A stretch of 5,283 bases of DNA from Pseudomonadota bacterium (GTDB lineage Bacteria; Pseudomonadota; Gammaproteobacteria; PS1; Pseudothioglobaceae), in assembly GCA_022600395.1 (NCBI GenBank), contig JAHZKM010000095.1:1-5283 (forward strand). Direction: 5' to 3'. The notes under the pieces were generated by a model. That model searched no databases. It was not told where the DNA came from and was given only the letters and a program-made list of their open reading frames with translations. How positions within the stretch are numbered: position 1 is the first letter of the stretch; every line of letters begins with the position of its first letter. Positions 1 through 5,283 of the stretch are shown here, one piece after another. The translations under genes and the position numbers were made by a program.

Positions 1-4
1 CACT

Positions 5-78
5 TGGAGCGGGTAACGAGAATCGAACTCGTCTCATTGGCTTGGACGGCCAAGGTAATACCAATATACGATACCCGC
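5..78 (-). tRNA. glyT: tRNA-Gly (anticodon UCC), with encoded CCA
   Basis: Read on the minus strand this folds as a complete cloverleaf. The 7-bp acceptor stem is perfect (GCGGGTA with TACCCGC), followed by discriminator U and an encoded CCA at 5-7. The D arm is short, the anticodon stem is TTGGC/GCCAA, and the T arm is ACGAG-TTCGATT-CTCGT. The sequence closely follows E. coli glyT, including the D-arm pattern. The anticodon UCC lies at 44-46 and reads GGA/GGG glycine codons. The odd feature is the base just before the anticodon (window position 47): it is G in the tRNA, whereas U33 is nearly universal. It lies 16 nt downstream of tRNA-Tyr and is probably cut from the same precursor. The glycine identity is secure; whether the G33 form is functional is not known from sequence. 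Confidence 0.93.
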
Positions 79-94
79 AAATTCTTTTGTTTTA

Positions 95-179
95 TGGTGG
101 AGAGAGAAGGATTCGAACCTTCGAAGCCGGAGGCGATGGATTTACAATCCACATACTTTAACCACTCGTAAATCTCTCC
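95..179 (-). tRNA. tyrU: tRNA-Tyr (anticodon GUA), with encoded CCA
   Basis: This is a class II tRNA of 85 nt, the same length as E. coli tRNA-Tyr. It has a perfect acceptor stem (GGAGAGA with TCTCTCC), discriminator A and encoded CCA (95-97). The D stem is TAC/GTA. The anticodon stem-loop has loop TTGTAAA with GUA at 143-145, and its outermost stem pair is a G-U wobble. A long variable arm (GCC/GGC stem) is followed by a T arm GAAGG-TTCGAAT-CCTTC. It reads UAC and UAU codons. A promoter at 193-221 sits just upstream, and tRNA-Gly follows. The Tyr-then-Gly order is that of the E. coli thrU-tyrU-glyT-thrT-tufB cluster, so this is probably the orthologous locus with its leading tRNA-Thr missing. 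Confidence 0.97.
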
Positions 180-192
180 AAAACAATCCAGA

Positions 193-221
193 ATTATCCC
201 ATAGGTAAATAGCCTTTGCAA
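193..221 (-). promoter_or_regulatory. sigma70-type promoter of the tRNA-Tyr/tRNA-Gly transcript
   Basis: On the minus strand there is a -35 box TTGCAA (216-221) and a -10 box GATAAT (193-198) separated by exactly 17 bp. Each box is one or two bases from consensus. A start about 7 nt beyond the -10 box would fall near 186, leaving a leader of only about 7 nt before the tRNA-Tyr 5' end at 179, to be removed by RNase P. The region after the -10 box (TCTGGATTG) is not strikingly GC-rich, so no classical stringent discriminator is evident. This is inferred from sequence only. Confidence 0.7.
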
Positions 222-225
222 GGCT
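211..225 (-). repeat. short perfect hairpin overlapping the tRNA promoter -35 box
   Basis: AGCCTT and AAGGCT form a perfect 6-bp inverted repeat around a 3-nt centre. It lies between the malic enzyme stop codon and the tRNA-Tyr promoter and covers the -35 box. It could be a weak transcription end for the malic enzyme mRNA or a protein-binding site. On the minus strand it is followed by ATTTACC, not a run of T, so it is not a convincing intrinsic terminator. Confidence 0.4.
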
Positions 226-250
226 AAATTTAATAATTTTACGTGTTTTT

Positions 251-1477
251 TTAAATCCTCGAAACGCCGCTAGCAATCGCTGCATCGTAAACAGCTTTTG
301 GAACTACATCAATCAGTCTTTTATCAAATGGCTTGGGAATAATATATGACTTACCATAGCTTATAGAGTCTGTATTGTAAGCTGTCAGTACATCTTCTGG
401 AACTTCTAATTTTGCTAAATCTTTCAAGGCATGCACAGCAGCAATTTTCATTTCAGTATTAATCTCGCTTGCTTTAGCGTCTAAGGCGCCTCGAAAAATA
501 AAAGGAAATCCAAGCACATTATTTACTTGATTCGGATAGTCGCTGCGTCCTGTTGCCATTATTAAATCATCGCGTGCGGCATTTGCGTCAGCAGGAGATA
601 TCTCTGGATCCGGATTAGACAAAGCGAAGACAATAGGCTTGTCAGCCATTGATTTAACCATGTCTTGAGAGACTAAATTTGCGGCAGCTACACCAACAAA
701 AATGTCTGCATCTTCCATAGCATCTGCCAATGTTTTTTTGCTAGTTTTAACTGCATATTGCTTTTTAACGTCACTCACGTCTTCTAAATCAGTTGAAATA
801 ACGCCCTCTCGATCAACTAGCAATATATTTTCTTTTTTAAGACCTAGCTCACACAATAGGTTTAGTGTTGCAATACCTGCTGAGCCCGCACCTAAACAAA
901 CTAGCTTAACAGTTTCAATAGACTTTCCCTGAATTTCAATTGAATTTAAAAGTCCTGCTGCAACAATAATAGCCGTGCCATGCTGGTCATCATGAAAAAC
1001 AGGGATATCCAACTCATCAATTAAACGCTTTTCAATTTCAAAACAACGAGGTGCGGAGATATCTTCTAAATTAATACCGCCAAAAGTAGGTGCGATATTT
1101 TTGACGGTTTGTACAAACTCTTCAACATCCTGCGTATCGACTTCAATATCAAAAACATCAACATCTGCAAAATGCTTAAATAGTACCGCCTTGCCCTCCA
1201 TTACTGGTTTAGAAGCTAACGGGCCAACATTGCCAAGCCCTAATACAGCTGAGCCGTCAGAGATAACTGCAACCAAATTATTTTTAATAGTGTATTTATT
1301 AACCAAATCAGGGTTTTTGGCAATTTCACGCACTGGCGCTGCCACTCCTGGTGTGTATGCCAGCCCAAGGTCTTCTCGAGTAGCTAATTGCTTATGTGAT
1401 GAAACAATGAGCTTTCCTGGACGTTCACCTTGGTGGTAGTCAAGTGCTTGCTGATGTAATTCTTCTTGAGTTATCAT
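251..1477 (-). CDS. maeB: malic enzyme, NAD(P)-dependent, single-domain (no phosphotransacetylase domain)
   Basis: This 408-residue cytoplasmic enzyme oxidatively decarboxylates L-malate to pyruvate and CO2, producing NAD(P)H. The N-terminal malic domain carries YTPG with the likely catalytic Tyr41, the VLGLGNVG stretch (78-85), EGK with catalytic Lys96, and metal-binding acids in LEDI (138-139) and HDDQHGT (163-164). The C-terminal Rossmann domain has GAGSAG (196-201) and SNPDPE (287-292). The sequence follows the first ~425 residues of E. coli MaeB closely, then stops; the C-terminal phosphotransacetylase-like half of that 759-residue protein is absent, as in many shorter bacterial malic enzymes. 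Cofactor choice (NAD or NADP) cannot be settled here. The ATG fits the family N-terminus, but the 23 nt before it contain no G, so there is no Shine-Dalgarno site. It follows sdhB by 47 nt on the same strand and may share its transcript. Confidence 0.95.
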   Translation of the reverse strand: MITQEELHQQALDYHQGERPGKLIVSSHKQLATREDLGLAYTPGVAAPVREIAKNPDLVNKYTIKNNLVAVISDGSAVLGLGNVGPLASKPVMEGKAVLFKHFADVDVFDIEVDTQDVEEFVQTVKNIAPTFGGINLEDISAPRCFEIEKRLIDELDIPVFHDDQHGTAIIVAAGLLNSIEIQGKSIETVKLVCLGAGSAGIATLNLLCELGLKKENILLVDREGVISTDLEDVSDVKKQYAVKTSKKTLADAMEDADIFVGVAAANLVSQDMVKSMADKPIVFALSNPDPEISPADANAARDDLIMATGRSDYPNQVNNVLGFPFIFRGALDAKASEINTEMKIAAVHALKDLAKLEVPEDVLTAYNTDSISYGKSYIIPKPFDKRLIDVVPKAVYDAAIASGVSRI

Positions 1478-1523
1478 AATTTTATTTTAATTTATTAATA
1501 GTTAGCTTTCATTTATTTTTTTG

Positions 1524-2255
1524 CTATGTCCAGCCAAGCACTTGATTCATCTTAGTAATATTGGACACTGAAATTCCCTTAGGACATACACGCTCACAAT
1601 ATCGATGATTTGAACAACTACCAAATCCTTCGCTTTCCATTTGATTAAACATTTTTTGTGCACGATCTTGCTCTTCAATTTTGCCTTGTGGCAATAAAGA
1701 TAAATGAGTAATTTTGGCGGCAACAAACAAGGTTGCTGACGCATTTGGACATACCGCAACACAAGCGCCACAACCAATACAAGTAGCTGAATTAAACGCT
1801 TCATCTGCGCTATGCTTGTCAATCAACAATGCATTTGCCTCGGGCGCCGATCCTGTATGAACTGATACATAACCACCCGATTGAATGATACTGTCAAATG
1901 AAGATCGGTCAACCGTTAAGTCTTTAATCACTGGAAATGCCTTAGCACGCCAAGGCTCTATCCATAATTCAGTTTGATTCTTATAGTCGCGCATATATAG
2001 TTGACAGGTTGTTGTTGCTTTTTTATCACCATGTGGATAGCCATTAATAACCAATGAACAAGCACCACAAATACCTTCTCGACAGTCATAATCAAAAACA
2101 ATACAATCTTGATCTTGTGCGATAAGTTGCTCATTAAGCTGATCAAGCATCTCCAAAAACGAAGTGTTTTCATCGATATTGTCAATCTGATAAGTGACAA
2201 ACTCTCCTTGAATGTTGCTGTTTTTTTGTCGCCAAATATGTAGAGTAAAATTCAT
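1524..2255 (-). CDS. sdhB: succinate dehydrogenase/fumarate reductase iron-sulfur subunit (type B)
   Basis: This 243-residue subunit passes electrons between the flavin of SdhA and the hemes and quinone of SdhC on the cytoplasmic face of the membrane. The N-terminal ferredoxin domain binds a 2Fe-2S cluster through Cys58, Cys63, Cys66 and Cys84. The C-terminal domain has C-x2-C-x2-C-x3-CP (159, 162, 165, 169) and C-x5-C-x3-CP (214, 220, 224). By family rules Cys159/162/165/224 hold the 4Fe-4S cluster and Cys169/214/220 the 3Fe-4S cluster; all ligands are present. The wording ([36 protein letters not shown]) is that of Bacteroidetes-type enzymes rather than E. coli SdhB. Its ATG overlaps the sdhA stop in ATGA, and an AAGGA site sits 7 nt upstream. 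It is the last of the three Sdh subunit genes. Sequence cannot decide between succinate oxidation and fumarate reduction. Confidence 0.95.
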   Translation of the reverse strand: MNFTLHIWRQKNSNIQGEFVTYQIDNIDENTSFLEMLDQLNEQLIAQDQDCIVFDYDCREGICGACSLVINGYPHGDKKATTTCQLYMRDYKNQTELWIEPWRAKAFPVIKDLTVDRSSFDSIIQSGGYVSVHTGSAPEANALLIDKHSADEAFNSATCIGCGACVAVCPNASATLFVAAKITHLSLLPQGKIEEQDRAQKMFNQMESEGFGSCSNHRYCERVCPKGISVSNITKMNQVLGWT

Positions 2256-4180
2256 TTGTAGTTCCTTACAGTTGGTTCGATAAACTCATAATTAAGCTGC
2301 TCTTTGTGTAGCATTGGCTGTTCGGGCTTGAACTCCCATGCGCCCACAAACGAAAAATCATGATCATCTCTTTTTGCTTCACCACTTTCAGATAAGTATT
2401 CCACACGCGCATGAGCACCACAAGACTCTTCACGCATTAGAGCATCTTGACACATCAACTTGCCTAACTCGATAAAATCTGCCACTCGACCTGCACGCTC
2501 TAACGTTTGATTTAGATCTTTATCAACGCCAGTCACTTTAATATTTTGCCAAAAATGCGCCTCTAATTCTGCAATTTCGCCAATAGCTTGTTTTAGTTGC
2601 TCAGCTTCACGCGACATACCACAAGCTTCCCACAATATTTTTCCTAGTTTTTGATGATAATACTCTGGAGAGTATTTGGGTGAAGGTGCATGCATTAATT
2701 GATGAATTCGATCTTTAACCAATTGCAAGCTTTGCACTACTTGAGGATGAGTATCATCCACATCAGTTAAGCTGCTCTTGGCTAAGTAATTAGCAACCGT
2801 TTTTGGTAAAACGAAATACCCATCTGCCAATCCCTGCATTAATGCAGAAGCACCCAAACGATTAGCGCCATGATCGGAAAAATTAGCCTCGCCACCAGCA
2901 AACAAACCTTCTACGGTAGTCATTAAATCATAGTCTACCCACAATCCACCCATGGTGTAGTGTGGCGCTGGATAAATTTTCATTGGCGTTTGATAAGGGT
3001 CTTCACCGGTAATACTCTGATACATATCAAATAAGTTGCCATATTTTTCTGCAACCGCCTCAAGACCCAATTTTTCAATAATAGCACTAAAATCTAGATA
3101 CACGCCCAAACGTTTGCCATGAATCTTACTACCCACACCATGACCTTTATCGCAAATATGTTTCACAGCACGTGATGCTATATCTCTAGGAGCTAGATTG
3201 GCAAAAGCTGGATACATTCTTTCCAAAAAATAATCTCTATCTTCTTCTTTGATATCTGCTGGATTTTTATCACAATCCTCGCTATTTTTAGGCGCCCAAA
3301 TACGTCCATCATTGCGCAAAGATTCACTCATCAATGTTAATTTAGACTGATTCTCTCCCGTAGGTGGTATACAGGTTGGATGTATTTGAGTAAAGCTTGG
3401 ATTAGCAAAGTAAGCGCCTTGCTTATAAGCTCGCCAAGTTGCTGAGGTATTACAGCCTTTAGCATTAGTTGATAAATAAAATGCATTACTATAACCACCT
3501 GTACACAAAACAACACAATCGGCTGTGTGTGCAGAAATCTCACCACTGACCAAATCTCTCACAATAATACCGCGCGCCTTGTTATCAACCATAATCAACT
3601 CTAGCATCTCTGATCGTGACTGATGTGTAACATTGTCATTTGCTAATTGACGACTGTGCGCTTGATAAGCGCCAAGTAATAATTGTTGACCCGTTTGCCC
3701 GCGAGCATAAAAAGTTCGAGAAACTTGTGTACCACCAAACGAACGATTAGCTAAATAGCCGCTATATTCGCGCGCAAAGGGCACACCTTGGGCAACCGCT
3801 TGGTCAATAATATTGCCACTTAACTCTGCTAAACGATAGACGTTAGATTCGCGCGCTCTAAAATCGCCACCTTTAATGGTATCGTAAAATAAACGCCAAA
3901 CACTATCGCCATCATTTTGATAGTTTTTGGTTGCATTAATACCGCCTTGTGCAGCAATGGAGTGCGCCCTACGCGGTGAGTCTTGAAAGCAAAAAGAGCT
4001 TACCTGATATCCAGCTTCACCCAATGTAGCACACAAAGAAGCGCCTGCAAGCCCCGTACCAACGACAATAACTTTATGTTTTTTGCGGTTTTGAGGCGAG
4101 ATAAGTGATAAGCTAAACAGATGCTTTTCCCAGCGACTTTCTAAAGGGCCTGTTGGTTCATTTGCACAAAAAATATTCAT
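2252..4180 (-). CDS. sdhA: succinate dehydrogenase/fumarate reductase flavoprotein subunit (type B)
   Basis: This 642-residue catalytic subunit interconverts succinate and fumarate using covalently bound FAD. The FAD-binding Rossmann motif GTGLAG is at 41-46, and His73 in RRAHS is the expected flavin attachment site. Active-site elements follow: IHPT with His267, SESLRNDGR (285-293), PRD with the likely proton-shuttle Arg332, HYTMGG from His407, and the FAD-contacting GGEAN / HGANRLG region (429-443). Length and the ~34-residue stretch before the Rossmann fold match Bacteroidetes-type FrdA/SdhA (about 640-660 residues); E. coli SdhA and FrdA are shorter (about 590-600). The ATG overlaps the sdhC stop by 4 nt (ATGA), and only a weak GAG lies upstream, so translation is probably coupled to sdhC. 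No key residue is missing. Direction and quinone partner are not determinable from the subunit itself. Confidence 0.96.
   Translation of the reverse strand: MNIFCANEPTGPLESRWEKHLFSLSLISPQNRKKHKVIVVGTGLAGASLCATLGEAGYQVSSFCFQDSPRRAHSIAAQGGINATKNYQNDGDSVWRLFYDTIKGGDFRARESNVYRLAELSGNIIDQAVAQGVPFAREYSGYLANRSFGGTQVSRTFYARGQTGQQLLLGAYQAHSRQLANDNVTHQSRSEMLELIMVDNKARGIIVRDLVSGEISAHTADCVVLCTGGYSNAFYLSTNAKGCNTSATWRAYKQGAYFANPSFTQIHPTCIPPTGENQSKLTLMSESLRNDGRIWAPKNSEDCDKNPADIKEEDRDYFLERMYPAFANLAPRDIASRAVKHICDKGHGVGSKIHGKRLGVYLDFSAIIEKLGLEAVAEKYGNLFDMYQSITGEDPYQTPMKIYPAPHYTMGGLWVDYDLMTTVEGLFAGGEANFSDHGANRLGASALMQGLADGYFVLPKTVANYLAKSSLTDVDDTHPQVVQSLQLVKDRIHQLMHAPSPKYSPEYYHQKLGKILWEACGMSREAEQLKQAIGEIAELEAHFWQNIKVTGVDKDLNQTLERAGRVADFIELGKLMCQDALMREESCGAHARVEYLSESGEAKRDDHDFSFVGAWEFKPEQPMLHKEQLNYEFIEPTVRNYK
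2263..2267 (-). promoter_or_regulatory. ribosome binding site of sdhB, inside the end of sdhA
   Basis: AAGGA on the minus strand lies 7 nt before the sdhB ATG at 2255 and within the final codons of sdhA. It supports the ATGA overlap start and suggests that sdhB can recruit ribosomes independently as well as by coupling. Confidence 0.7.
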
Positions 4181-4773
4181 AATATTACACTCATTGGGAG
4201 ACTAATAAAACCGGCAAAAATCACTAGAACAATGCCAATGGCAGTTGCATGATGATGCTTAGCAGATAAGCCAAATGTTTGCAACACATTGGTTAATCCA
4301 TGATGCAGGTGCGCCGCTAAAGTTACCAACCCAACAATATAAATAAACCACATAATTGGACTGGTAAAAATAGAAATGATTGACTGATATATGTCGGCCT
4401 TATCAACTAACCATGTCATTTGCACAAAATGAAAAACAATAAAGGCAAACAATGCACCCGCACCACCCCAGGCCAACAACCTTGGGATTGCCTTGGGATA
4501 GCTTTTCTGGTATCTAGCTCCTGCGCTCGTATTATTATCAAACTGGCGAGAAACAGCGGTGATAACATGAAAAGTCAGTGTTGCGATTAAGAGTAGCAAC
4601 ATAAAGCCGTAAAAAGGCGTCTGTGAAAACCAATGATAAAATTCGTTAAACTCTTCCTTACCAGAATGAAAATAAAGCAGGCTTAATAAATGAAAAACAA
4701 TATACAGCAGCCAAATTAAACCAGCAATGGCCATCCATTTTTTACGAGTGGCTGTGTTCTTAAAAAAGCTCAT
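4177..4773 (-). CDS. sdhC: succinate dehydrogenase/fumarate reductase di-heme cytochrome b membrane anchor (type B, five helices)
   Basis: From ATG at 4773 this is a 198-residue membrane protein with five predicted helices at about 12-35, 54-73, 99-121, 139-161 and 175-197. It anchors SdhAB and carries two b hemes and the quinone site. One His lies in each of helices 1-4 at the expected level (28, 69, 115, 155); the spacing is almost that of the four axial ligands of Bacillus subtilis SdhC, which supports a single-subunit di-heme type B anchor. A second membrane subunit gene is therefore not needed, and none is present. Helix 4 is unusually His-rich (155, 157, 158). The position two residues before His155 is Ala, whereas the Wolinella fumarate reductase has a proton-path Glu there. 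I chose ATG over the TTG one codon earlier because AAAGGAG (4778-4784) is 4 nt from ATG and only 1 nt from TTG. The start lies inside the preceding gene. Confidence 0.9.
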   Translation of the reverse strand: MSFFKNTATRKKWMAIAGLIWLLYIVFHLLSLLYFHSGKEEFNEFYHWFSQTPFYGFMLLLLIATLTFHVITAVSRQFDNNTSAGARYQKSYPKAIPRLLAWGGAGALFAFIVFHFVQMTWLVDKADIYQSIISIFTSPIMWFIYIVGLVTLAAHLHHGLTNVLQTFGLSAKHHHATAIGIVLVIFAGFISLPMSVIL

Positions 4774-5242
4774 CAAACTCCTTTCTAGGTTTTAGACCTT
4801 CTTTTTCTATTGTTCGAAGGCAGCTGTTATAGCGCAAAATTGGGTCTGAACAATGCTTGGGCGCCATTTTTTCAGCAATCTCATATTTAGCAATAGCGTC
4901 CATCAAACCTTGATAAGCAAAAGAGTGAGACATGGCATGCTTTAGCAATCCCCTTGCTTTTCTTTCCAAAAAGATACCCATATAATAATGTCGATGAAAT
5001 TCAGAATCAAGCCTATCAATGGTTTCTGTAATTTTTTTATGTGAAACCTTAACATTGCTCAGGCCTAATTGATCTGTTAATGCCAAAATATAAACCACAA
5101 GCGCTTGTTGATTATTAGGATCAACTGCAAACACATCAATGCAAATACTAATGGCCAAATCTGGCTCTAGTAATGAGCGATATTGTCTAGCTTTGTCGAG
5201 TACTGTGTCAATAGACTCTTTATCAATCAAATGATATTTCAT
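4760..5242 (-). CDS. uncharacterised small TPR-like protein, first gene of the Sdh operon
   Basis: A 160-residue protein, soluble by appearance, with no signal peptide or membrane segment. I do not recognise a named family. Two stretches look like degenerate tetratricopeptide (TPR) units: about 26-55, with the typical VDPNNQQAL turn between helices, and about 113-146, with AIAKYEIAEKMAPKH followed by another helix. TPRs usually serve protein-protein contacts. The middle (about 80-112) is rich in His, Arg and Lys (FHRHYYMGIFLERK). Its last 14 nt overlap sdhC and contain the sdhC ribosome binding site, so its translation probably controls sdhC initiation. That placement suggests, but does not show, a role in assembly, cofactor loading or regulation of the Sdh complex. 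The ATG has AAGGGA 4 nt upstream. No cysteine pattern for metal binding is evident. The coding call is firm because of the overlap and coherent sequence; the function is unknown. Confidence 0.82.
   Translation of the reverse strand: MKYHLIDKESIDTVLDKARQYRSLLEPDLAISICIDVFAVDPNNQQALVVYILALTDQLGLSNVKVSHKKITETIDRLDSEFHRHYYMGIFLERKARGLLKHAMSHSFAYQGLMDAIAKYEIAEKMAPKHCSDPILRYNSCLRTIEKEGLKPRKEFDELF
4778..4784 (-). promoter_or_regulatory. ribosome binding site of sdhC, inside the preceding gene
   Basis: AAAGGAG on the minus strand is a near-perfect Shine-Dalgarno sequence, 4 nt before ATG at 4773. It favours this ATG over the upstream TTG at 4776. It lies within the last codons of the TPR-like gene, so ribosomes finishing that gene arrive directly at the sdhC start. 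Confidence 0.75.
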
Positions 5243-5246
5243 ATCT

Positions 5247-5252
5247 TCCCTT
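5247..5252 (-). promoter_or_regulatory. ribosome binding site of the TPR-like gene
   Basis: AAGGGA on the minus strand lies 4 nt before the ATG at 5242. It is a moderate Shine-Dalgarno match at short but acceptable spacing and supports this start. It directly abuts the AT-only inverted repeat at 5251-5269. Confidence 0.55.
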
Positions 5253-5269
5253 ATAAAAAAATTTTATAA
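5251..5269. repeat. AT-only inverted repeat in the leader of the Sdh operon
   Basis: TTATAAAA and TTTTATAA form a perfect 8-bp inverted repeat around AAA. It starts 9 nt upstream of the TPR-like ATG and touches its ribosome binding site. It could be an operator, could contain a -10 element (TATAAA or TATAAG on the minus strand), or could be chance in AT-rich DNA. A matching -35 box is not clear, and the window ends 14 nt further on, so I do not call a promoter. Confidence 0.35.
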
Positions 5270-5283
5270 ATTTACTCTACTCA

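Noticed and set aside
211..225. Rho-independent terminator after the malic enzyme gene
   Set aside because: The 6-bp stem is not followed by a T run on the minus strand, so it is kept only as a hairpin.
702..932. Open frame of 76 codons on the plus strand
   Set aside because: Antisense to the malic enzyme Rossmann domain, with a low-complexity Ser-rich translation and no supporting start signal.
1101..1439. Open frame of 112 codons on the plus strand
   Set aside because: It lies entirely antisense to the malic enzyme gene. Its translation is rich in Ser and Thr with no recognisable domain, as expected from an antisense reading.
1478..1523. Promoter for the malic enzyme gene (TATTAA-like -10)
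   Set aside because: No credible -35 box lies at 16-18 bp; AT-rich sequence gives many such -10 matches by chance.
1547..1822. Alternative minus-strand frame inside sdhB
   Set aside because: Wholly inside sdhB, whose own frame has all iron-sulfur ligands; this frame gives a nondescript translation.
1958..2200. Second alternative minus-strand frame inside sdhB
   Set aside because: Shadow of the ferredoxin-domain coding region, with no start signal or family resemblance.
3337..3546. Alternative minus-strand frame inside sdhA
   Set aside because: Lies within a highly conserved part of sdhA; its translation has no recognisable features.
4774..4776. TTG as the sdhC start codon
   Set aside because: It is only 1 nt from the AAAGGAG site; the next codon is ATG at a workable 4-nt spacing.

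Overview
All recognisable genes lie on the minus strand, so they are read from the right end to the left. In transcription order they are: a small TPR-like protein of unknown function, a three-subunit type B succinate:quinone oxidoreductase (sdhC, sdhA, sdhB; it could equally work as a fumarate reductase), a single-domain malic enzyme, and a tRNA-Tyr/tRNA-Gly pair. The DNA is AT-rich and tightly packed; the longest gap between genes is about 70 bases.

Organism: probably a proteobacterium, most likely a gammaproteobacterium with a compact, AT-rich genome. Both tRNAs encode their CCA ends. The order tRNA-Tyr(GUA) then tRNA-Gly(UCC) matches the E. coli tyrU-glyT-thrT-tufB cluster, so tRNA-Thr and tuf may follow just outside the left edge. 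A small-genome sulfur-oxidiser of the SUP05/Thioglobus type would fit, but that is a guess. The Sdh proteins resemble the type B enzymes of Bacteroidetes, Actinobacteria and Firmicutes, not the four-subunit SdhCDAB of E. coli.

Right part (1524-5242): four genes are chained by overlaps (14 nt, then 4 nt, then 4 nt), so they are almost certainly one translationally coupled operon. The first is the TPR-like gene, whose 3' end contains the ribosome binding site of sdhC. SdhC is a five-helix di-heme anchor, SdhA the covalent-FAD catalytic subunit, and SdhB the three-cluster iron-sulfur subunit. Together they interconvert succinate and fumarate at the membrane and exchange electrons with quinone.

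Left part (1-1523): the malic enzyme gene follows sdhB after a 47-nt AT-rich gap. It converts malate to pyruvate, CO2 and NAD(P)H, so with Sdh it links the C4 acids to pyruvate; fumarase is not in the window. The 71-nt gap after it holds a good sigma70-type promoter for the tRNAs.

The points most worth a second look are G instead of the near-universal U at position 33 of the tRNA-Gly, and the uncharacterised TPR-like protein locked to the Sdh operon. I see no mobile element, CRISPR array, broken gene or obviously new multi-gene system.
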